A stretch of DNA of 10,828 bases from Bacteriovoracales bacterium. Lineage in GTDB: Bacteria; Bdellovibrionota; Bacteriovoracia; Bacteriovoracales; Bacteriovoracaceae. Position numbers and translations under genes: made by a program. The notes beneath the pieces were generated by a model that saw nothing but the letters and a program-made list of their open reading frames with translations, searched no databases and was not told the origin of the DNA. The DNA is taken from positions 1 to 10,828 of the forward strand of contig SKGZ01000027.1 of assembly GCA_007117175.1 (NCBI GenBank). The letters run 5' to 3'. Below, piece after piece: positions 5,817 to 10,828 of the stretch. Position 1 is the first letter of the stretch. Every line of letters starts with the position of its first letter.

Positions 5817-7052
5817 TTAAAAAAGTCTATAACGGATCAAACGACATTCCAATTGGCCGTTATAAAAGATGAGTTTTCGATCACCTTTGAGTTCAATTTT
5901 TTTCATTAAGGGCGCTTGCTCCATGAAAAGATAGGCATTCCAGCCTTTAAACATTGCCTTAAGGTGTTCACCTAATTGGTAGTAGAGTTGTTCTAAATCT
6001 TCACTTTCTTGTTCGAGCCTAACGCCGTAGGGAAGGTTACTCAGAATAGTTCCATTTTGGGACTGAGGGCGTACTTTCAGAGCATCTTGTTGGGAAATGC
6101 GAATAATGGATTGCAGACCAGCAATCTGCACTTGCTCTTGGGCCAAGGCAACGGCCTTAGGATCTTGATCAAAACCAAAATAGCTGGGAGATTGCTGGTC
6201 AATTTGGGCCAGCTTTTGTTGGGCCTGTTGTCTATATTTGGCCTTGAGCTTTTTAAAATTATCAATTAAGTAGGGATCTTTTTTAAACCATAAGGTGTTT
6301 TTAAAGATCCACGGGTCTTGTTGGTGCAGTAAGTGCAGATAACTTGCGGGGATATTGTGCTCTGCCAGTGCTGTTTCAATCAGTAGCGTGGCACTGCCGC
6401 ACATTAAATCATAAAGTGGTTTTTGCAGTTCGATGGATTGCCCTAGGGCCGCTGCCAGGTTTTCACGTAAGGGGGCTGCAGCTTGCGGGTGGCGGTAGCC
6501 GCGATTAGAAAGTGGTTCTCCACAAAGATCTAAGGAGACGATGACAGTATCGGTTTTCTCATTCAGTGTTGGAGTGACGTGTAAGTGAATAGAAATATCA
6601 GGGCTTATTTTCTCCACACTAGGTCTTTCATTAAAGTCATCTCGAAAGCGATCCACCAGACCGTCTTTAAAAATTTGCGAAAGAATAAGAGGATTGGTGT
6701 AGGGTGAGCGACGTTTGGTCTCGGGGCATGGGCTGAGTGTCGTCTTGATTTTAAAGCTTTGTTCAGGGGTGAAGTAAGTTTTCCACTTAATATTTCTGGC
6801 CAAAAAATAAAGGTCTTTTTCTTTGCTAATGGTGAATTGATAAATCTGTTTGAAGATACGGCTGGCAAAACGCGTGCGCAAAAGTAACTCCAGTGCTTTT
6901 TCGTTATAGCCAGTGCAAATCACACCAGAATTGGCAATTTCACAGTGGCGAAATCCAACTTCTTGCGCTTCTTGCAACAGCAGATTTTCTAATCCTTTCG
7001 GGCAGGAGACAAAATAGTGTTCTTTGAGTTGATAGGGTTGGTGTGCTTTCAT
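5817..7052 (-). CDS. THUMP-domain SAM-dependent RNA methyltransferase (RlmL-like)
   Basis: This 411-residue protein corresponds to the RlmL half of E. coli RlmKL, which makes m2G2445 in 23S rRNA. An N-terminal ferredoxin-like and THUMP RNA-binding region occupies about 10-170 (YFVSCPKGLENLLLQEAQ at 13-30). SNRGYRHPQAAAPLRENLAA (182-201) is the family linker. The Rossmann domain follows, with motif I YDLMCGSATLLIE (214-226), motif II FGFDQDPKAV (292-301) and motif IV SNLPYGVRL (338-346). The C-terminal GDRKLIFYNGQLECRL matches the RlmL end. Motif IV reads NLPY rather than NPPY. The ATG overlaps the stop of the kinase gene by 4 nt (ATGA), and apt follows closely. The target base is inferred from the family only. 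Confidence 0.9.
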   Translation of the reverse strand: MKAHQPYQLKEHYFVSCPKGLENLLLQEAQEVGFRHCEIANSGVICTGYNEKALELLLRTRFASRIFKQIYQFTISKEKDLYFLARNIKWKTYFTPEQSFKIKTTLSPCPETKRRSPYTNPLILSQIFKDGLVDRFRDDFNERPSVEKISPDISIHLHVTPTLNEKTDTVIVSLDLCGEPLSNRGYRHPQAAAPLRENLAAALGQSIELQKPLYDLMCGSATLLIETALAEHNIPASYLHLLHQQDPWIFKNTLWFKKDPYLIDNFKKLKAKYRQQAQQKLAQIDQQSPSYFGFDQDPKAVALAQEQVQIAGLQSIIRISQQDALKVRPQSQNGTILSNLPYGVRLEQESEDLEQLYYQLGEHLKAMFKGWNAYLFMEQAPLMKKIELKGDRKLIFYNGQLECRLIRYRLF

Positions 7053-7984
7053 AGTTGGAGTACTTGGTGATAGTGAAGGGCCCTTTGCAATAATTCTTTA
7101 TAGCTTTCTTTTTTCTGTGGATCAATTTTTCCAGTGTAAAAGCGTTTAATTCTCCAAAGGGAAATAGAGAAAAGTCCCATGAGAATGGCCTGATGGAAAA
7201 AATCATTTTCAATACTGTTTAAAGGGCGAACAGATTCATAACTTTGGCGATAGATATTAATCAGGTCAGTATCCAGTTCACCAGCGACCAGACAAGAGCC
7301 GGAGATGGAGATTCCTAGATCCAAGATAAAATTGCCTCGACCGGCTTGTTCAAAGTCTAAAAGTTTAAGTATCTTTCCGTTTTGGCTCATGACATTATCG
7401 TAATAGAGATCCCCGTGGATGAGTCCTTGGGCAAAGGTCGTGTTGAGCATTTTCTGGATTAAGGACTTAGAGAAGACTTGTTCAAAGGCCTCTTTGAAGT
7501 CCTGAGGGCATAAGGGGTGGCACAGATAATCTAGAATTTGCGGCAATCCAAAACCGACTTGCGAGTGATGGCGAATCTCATCACTGGCCGGCACTAAGTG
7601 CAATTGAGCTAAGGCCTTGCCAATTTGCTGGCACAGTCCTGCTGAAATGGGAGAAACTTCTCCGGCAATAAAGGGATAAATCACCCCGGTAAAATCTGGA
7701 GTTTGATAAACAGGCCGAGAATCTTTATTAAGATAAGGCACTAAACTCAAGGGAAATTGCTGAGATTGCAGATAGAGAAGTATTTTTTGTTCGTCTAACA
7801 ATTGTTGATAGCTTTTGTCATTGGAAATTTTAAGTAAAATTCGTTGTCCTGAGTCCAGCACTGCCTGGTAATTGGTATTAGAAATTCCGTGACCTTGCCC
7901 TTCTAGCGAGGTAATCTGACCTAAATCATATTGATCGATGATTTCATTGGCCTGGGCCAAGGTAATCTTAGAATAATGGGCCAT
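7049..7984 (-). CDS. ThrB/choline-kinase-fold phosphotransferase (homoserine kinase-like)
   Basis: This 311-residue kinase of the APH/ChoK superfamily transfers ATP phosphate to a small hydroxyl compound. Visible features: SLEGQGHGISNTNYQAVL (26-43), which resembles the type II homoserine kinase start; ATP-binding K52 (ILLKIS); the catalytic loop IHGDLYYDNV (189-198, with D192 and N197); and the metal motif LLDFEQAGRGNF (208-219), with LDLGIS after it. The N-terminus (LAQANEIIDQYDLG) also fits homoserine kinase ThrB of Pseudomonas/Rhizobium type. Homoserine is the obvious substrate, but related sugars or methylthioribose cannot be excluded. The first gene of the minus operon, it has GAGG about 9 nt before the ATG and overlaps the next gene by 4 nt. 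Confidence 0.85.
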   Translation of the reverse strand: MAHYSKITLAQANEIIDQYDLGQITSLEGQGHGISNTNYQAVLDSGQRILLKISNDKSYQQLLDEQKILLYLQSQQFPLSLVPYLNKDSRPVYQTPDFTGVIYPFIAGEVSPISAGLCQQIGKALAQLHLVPASDEIRHHSQVGFGLPQILDYLCHPLCPQDFKEAFEQVFSKSLIQKMLNTTFAQGLIHGDLYYDNVMSQNGKILKLLDFEQAGRGNFILDLGISISGSCLVAGELDTDLINIYRQSYESVRPLNSIENDFFHQAILMGLFSISLWRIKRFYTGKIDPQKKESYKELLQRALHYHQVLQL

Positions 7985-7998
7985 CTGCTTAACCTCTA

Positions 7999-8027
7999 TT
8001 GAAAGGACTAAAGGGAGATGATATGCT
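7999..8027 (+). promoter_or_regulatory. Sigma70-like promoter of the ahcY operon
   Basis: TTGAAA (7999-8004) and TATGCT (8022-8027) are spaced by exactly 17 nt. Transcription should start near 8034, leaving a leader of about 35 nt that holds AAGGAG (8057-8062) before ATG 8069. Such a leader is too short for a known SAH riboswitch. Confidence 0.6.
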
Positions 8028-8046
8028 AGCTTGGCTTAAATGTTAA
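8018..8046 (-). promoter_or_regulatory. Divergent promoter of the kinase/RNA methyltransferase/apt operon
   Basis: On the minus strand TTAACA (8046-8041) and TATCAT (8023-8018) are spaced by 17 nt. The -10 box overlaps the plus-strand -10 box of ahcY (8022-8027) by 2 bp, so one polymerase would probably exclude the other. A leader of about 25 nt would precede ATG 7984. Confidence 0.5.
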
Positions 8047-8068
8047 TTGAATTTTAAGGAGATTCGTC

Positions 8069-9400
8069 ATGAAAAGTTCCCATGGAAATGGTGCACCAAC
8101 AGAAATTTTACCTTATAAGGTCAAGGATATCTCTTTGGCAAAATGGGGGCGAGAAGAAGTCAAAATTGCTGAAGCGGAAATGCCTGGTCTAATGGCATTA
8201 CGACAAGAGTTTGGACACTCCAAGCCACTGAAAGGGGCGAATATCGCCGGCTGTTTACACATGACCATTCAAACGGCCGTTTTAATTGAAACCTTGATTG
8301 AATTAGGAGCCGATGTCAGATGGTCTTCATGTAATATTTTTTCCACCCAAGATCACGCTGCTGCGGCCATGGCCGATGCTAATATTGCTGTCTTTGCCTG
8401 GAAGGGAATGAATGAGCAGGAATTTGATTGGTGTATCGAGCAAACTCTTTTTAATTTTAAAGATGGCAAGCCGTTGAATATGATTCTCGATGACGGTGGA
8501 GATTTAACTAATATGGTTTTGGATAAATACCCCGAGTTGGTAAAGAACTTAAAAGGGATTTCCGAGGAGACCACCACTGGTGTGATGCGGCTTTATGAGC
8601 GCACCAAGAAAGGCACATTGCCGGTGCCGGCTATTAATGTGAACGACTCGGTGACTAAGTCTAAGTTTGATAATAAGTATGGTTGTAAGGAATCATGCGT
8701 GGACGCTATTCGCAGGGCCACTGATGTGATGATTGCTGGGAAAGTTGCAGTGGTGGCTGGTTATGGAGATGTGGGCAAAGGTTCAGCGGCTTCACTGCGT
8801 GGTAATGGAGCGCGAGTGATTGTGACTGAAATTGACCCTATCTGTGCACTCCAAGCTGCGATGGATGGTTATGAAGTGAAGAGAATGGATGAAGCGGTGA
8901 AGGAAGCCAATATTATCGTCACTGCCACTGGCAATAAGGATATTTTGGTGGATCGTCATTTTTTGAATATGAAAGATCAGGCCATTGTTTGTAATATTGG
9001 TCACTTTGATAATGAGATTGATGTCAGCTGGCTTAATGAAAAATTTGGTCACACTAAAAATACCATTAAGCCGCAAGTGGATCTTTATGATATTAATGGT
9101 AAGAAGATTATTCTTTTAGCTGAGGGAAGACTAGTGAATTTGGGCTGTGCTACTGGACACCCTTCTTTTGTCATGTCCAACTCATTTACTAATCAAACTT
9201 TGGCACAAATAGAGCTGTGGAATAATGGCAGCCAATATGAAAATAAGGTTTACACTCTACCGAAGCATTTAGATGAGAAAGTGGCTAGACTACACTTGGA
9301 AAAAATTGGAGTGACTTTAGAAGAGTTAACTCCCGATCAAGCAGAGTATATTGGAGTCGCCAAAGAGGGGCCTTATAAGTCAGATGAGTACCGCTACTAA
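8069..9400 (+). CDS. ahcY: Adenosylhomocysteinase (SAH hydrolase)
   Basis: The enzyme splits S-adenosylhomocysteine, the product and inhibitor of SAM-dependent methyltransferases, into adenosine and homocysteine, with tightly bound NAD. The 443-residue protein is full length and close in size to the animal enzyme. Seen are [17 protein letters not shown] (60-76, H64), [17 protein letters not shown] (85-101), [10 protein letters not shown] (139-148), [10 protein letters not shown] (163-172), the substrate motif [12 protein letters not shown] (194-205, K197 and D201), the NAD loop [12 protein letters not shown] (229-240), [13 protein letters not shown], and the C-terminal KSDEYRY whose Lys and Tyr reach the NAD site of the neighbouring subunit. 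AAGGAG lies 6 nt before the ATG. The 3' end overlaps rpiB by 17 nt. Confidence 0.97.
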   Translation: MKSSHGNGAPTEILPYKVKDISLAKWGREEVKIAEAEMPGLMALRQEFGHSKPLKGANIAGCLHMTIQTAVLIETLIELGADVRWSSCNIFSTQDHAAAAMADANIAVFAWKGMNEQEFDWCIEQTLFNFKDGKPLNMILDDGGDLTNMVLDKYPELVKNLKGISEETTTGVMRLYERTKKGTLPVPAINVNDSVTKSKFDNKYGCKESCVDAIRRATDVMIAGKVAVVAGYGDVGKGSAASLRGNGARVIVTEIDPICALQAAMDGYEVKRMDEAVKEANIIVTATGNKDILVDRHFLNMKDQAIVCNIGHFDNEIDVSWLNEKFGHTKNTIKPQVDLYDINGKKIILLAEGRLVNLGCATGHPSFVMSNSFTNQTLAQIELWNNGSQYENKVYTLPKHLDEKVARLHLEKIGVTLEELTPDQAEYIGVAKEGPYKSDEYRY

Positions 9401-9851
9401 GTTTAAAATTTATCTTGCCAGTGATCATGCAGGCTTTGAATTGAAAAAAGCCCTGTGTGATCACTTAAAGTCCCAGTCCCATCATCAAGTTGTTGAACTG
9501 GGCTGTTTTAGTACGCAAAGTTATCACTATCCTGAATCAACCATTGAAATGTGTCGCCGGATACAAAGCGAGAATCAATCTTTGGGGATTGCTATTTGTG
9601 GTTCTGGTATTGGCGTGAGCATGGTTGCCAATCGTTTTAGCAAGATTAGAGCTGCCAGGTGTGTGAGCTTAGAAGACGCCAAGCTGAGTCGTGAGCATAA
9701 TAATGCCAATGTGCTTTGCTTAGGGGCAAGGGTGAATAGCCTAGAGCAATCTATGCAGATGGTCGATCTATGGTTGAAAACTGAGTTTGCAGGTGGACGG
9801 CATAGTGAAAGGATTGATCTTTTTGATCAAGCCTATGGGAGTGATCTGTGA
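9384..9851 (+). CDS. rpiB: Ribose-5-phosphate isomerase B
   Basis: The enzyme interconverts ribose 5-phosphate and ribulose 5-phosphate in the pentose phosphate pathway. The 155 residues show [13 protein letters not shown] (12-24), [10 protein letters not shown] (71-80) with catalytic C72, [14 protein letters not shown] (103-116) with H105, and [10 protein letters not shown] (135-144). The usual DYP segment reads HYP (48-50), so one family aspartate is replaced by His. ATG 9384 is chosen because the protein then starts directly at the family's first strand; an earlier TTG at 9351 lies in ahcY and is unlikely. Shine-Dalgarno is weak, which suits translation coupled to ahcY. It overlaps the regulator gene by 4 nt. 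Confidence 0.93.
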   Translation: MSTATKFKIYLASDHAGFELKKALCDHLKSQSHHQVVELGCFSTQSYHYPESTIEMCRRIQSENQSLGIAICGSGIGVSMVANRFSKIRAARCVSLEDAKLSREHNNANVLCLGARVNSLEQSMQMVDLWLKTEFAGGRHSERIDLFDQAYGSDL

Positions 9852-10327
9852 AAATTCAACATACTCATGATCATGAACTGAGCCACTCCATGGTTCACTA
9901 CTTATTGACGATTCATAAGCTGCGAGAAGTTCATGGCTATGCCAGAGTGACTGATATTGCCAAGGATCTCAACTTAACGAAAGGTAGTGTCTCTACCGCT
10001 ATTAATAATTTGAAAAAAAGAGAGCTGGTGCAAGAAGATGAAAATAAGTTTTTATCACTAACTTCCTCTGGTCATCAAGAGGTGCACGCTATTTTATCAT
10101 CAAAAACTCTACTTTATTATTTTTTAAGAGATATTTTAGGAGTTGAGGGAGAAGTGGCACATAAGGATTCATGTTTAATGGAACATCTTTTAAGCCCTGA
10201 AACTCGAGTCAAACTTTTTGATTATATGAAAAATCATAGTGAGCCTCTGAGTTTAGATTTATCTCTTTATGAGAGCTGGGATGATTTTAAAAACTCCCAG
10301 CGTGGAGACACTCACTTAGAAGAATAA
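9848..10327 (+). CDS. DtxR/MntR family metal-dependent regulator
   Basis: This 159-residue protein matches DtxR/MntR repressors without the C-terminal SH3-like domain. The winged helix covers about 14-75: VHYLLTIHKLREVHGYARVT, then DIAKDLNLTKGSVSTAINNL (36-55) as helix-turn-helix. The dimerization helices follow (LLYYFLRDILGV, 88-99). The metal motif CLMEH (109-113) keeps the Cys, Glu and His of DtxR (C102, E105, H106). By eye, the DtxR M10/MntR D8 position is H17 and the DtxR H79/MntR H77 position is K86. The N-terminus is rich in His (5, 7, 9, 13). GTG 9848 overlaps the rpiB stop (GTGA). It follows metabolic genes rather than a transporter, so its targets cannot be read from context. Confidence 0.88.
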   Translation: MKIQHTHDHELSHSMVHYLLTIHKLREVHGYARVTDIAKDLNLTKGSVSTAINNLKKRELVQEDENKFLSLTSSGHQEVHAILSSKTLLYYFLRDILGVEGEVAHKDSCLMEHLLSPETRVKLFDYMKNHSEPLSLDLSLYESWDDFKNSQRGDTHLEE

Positions 10328-10352
10328 AGAGCAAAAATAAAAAAGGAATTTT

Positions 10353-10828
10353 ATGAACCCATCACTGACAAAACTTTCTAATCATTCACTACACGCTATT
10401 GAGTTTGACCAATTTGAACTTGCTGAGATTTTGCCAACCTTGAAACAGTTAGAAGAAAAAGCGCAACAAGATCTTAAAAAATATGAAGAAGATAATGAGA
10501 CTAGTTTTCACTCAGTGATTGAAAAACTTGATGAAATTTCAGAGCCCTTAGACTATACTGCCAGCTTGTTTTATTTCTTTTACTCCACTGATTGCCAAGA
10601 GGTTATTCAAAAGGATAGTGAAGAAGTCTCTAAACTTTTGACTAATTTTAATAGTTCGATCACTTTGAATTCCAAAATCTTTGAAAGAATTAAAAAACTT
10701 TATTCTATGAAGCAAGATCTGGATCTTACCGATGAACAAAGAAGAATTTTAGAAAAAAACTATTCTGATTTTACTCGTAATGGAGCTTTATTATCAGAGC
10801 AAGATAAACAAAAATTAAGAGAGCTAGA
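10353..10828 (+). CDS. M3 family oligopeptidase (PrlC/oligopeptidase A-like), 5' part
   Basis: The frame is open to the window end, giving the first 158 residues of a longer protein. AAGGAA precedes ATG 10353 by 6 nt. The helical, acidic N-terminus (FDQFELAEILPTLKQLEEKA at 18-37) and the block LTDEQRRILEKNYSDFTRNG, followed by ALLSEQDKQKLREL, match the N-terminal half of M3 metallopeptidases such as oligopeptidase A, which degrade short peptides in the cytoplasm with a zinc HExxH site. That site would lie about 300 residues further on, outside the window, so activity cannot be confirmed. It is 25 nt after the regulator and very probably in the same operon. Confidence 0.85.
   Translation, partial: MNPSLTKLSNHSLHAIEFDQFELAEILPTLKQLEEKAQQDLKKYEEDNETSFHSVIEKLDEISEPLDYTASLFYFFYSTDCQEVIQKDSEEVSKLLTNFNSSITLNSKIFERIKKLYSMKQDLDLTDEQRRILEKNYSDFTRNGALLSEQDKQKLREL

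Noticed and set aside
7985..8068. SAH riboswitch in front of ahcY
   Set aside because: The predicted start at about 8034 leaves only 35 nt of leader, and no conserved paired core is visible.
1..10828. CRISPR array, intact insertion sequence, rRNA gene or phage genes
   Set aside because: No regularly spaced repeats, no transposase or integrase, and no rRNA or phage structural genes are seen on either strand.

Overview
The window looks like a chromosomal segment of a moderately AT-rich Gram-negative bacterium. Evidence for this is a membrane-anchored c-type cytochrome with two CxxCH motifs, short Sec signal peptides, strong Shine-Dalgarno sequences and sigma70-like promoters. The mix of genes (dapF, tlyA, apt, a THUMP RNA methyltransferase, ahcY, rpiB, a DtxR-like regulator, an M3 peptidase) and the base composition would fit the Bdellovibrionota. 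That assignment is from memory, not from a search.

Left part (1-3295): accessory-looking DNA. It holds a small cysteine-rich ORF that may be a remnant (77-367), a brnT-brnA toxin-antitoxin operon (574-1114) behind a near-consensus promoter whose -10 box lies in a perfect 15-bp palindrome, and a LysR-type regulator (1966-1127, minus). Divergent from the regulator is a two-gene unit: a small exported protein (2061-2495) overlapped by a membrane-anchored cytochrome c-like protein (2467-3195). A CAT-anticodon tRNA gene (3372-3296, minus) has its 3' end facing this part, the usual geometry of a tRNA-linked integration site, although no second att copy is visible.

Middle (3457-4891, plus): dapF (lysine and peptidoglycan precursor) overlaps tlyA (S4 plus FtsJ-type RNA methyltransferase). 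tlyA runs 30 nt into the convergent gene at 5245-4862.

Minus-strand operon (7984 down to 4862): a ThrB/choline-kinase-fold kinase, a THUMP-domain SAM-dependent RNA methyltransferase (4-nt overlap), apt (adenine phosphoribosyltransferase, 14 nt further on) and a small exported protein of unknown function.

Plus-strand operon (8069 to the end): ahcY (S-adenosylhomocysteine hydrolase), rpiB, a DtxR/MntR-like metal-dependent regulator and the 5' part of an M3-family oligopeptidase, with overlaps or gaps of at most 25 nt. The two operons are divergent, and their predicted -10 boxes overlap by 2 bp around 8018-8027. The region therefore joins SAM-using RNA methylation, SAH removal, and purine and ribose-phosphate salvage at one shared control point.

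No CRISPR array, intact insertion sequence or rRNA gene is visible. The most notable signals are the BrnTA operator/promoter with a probable leaderless GTG start, the overlapping divergent promoters, and the atypical metal-ligand set of the DtxR-like regulator. I did not find a clearly new multi-gene system; the LysR/exported protein/cytochrome cassette is the least explained unit.
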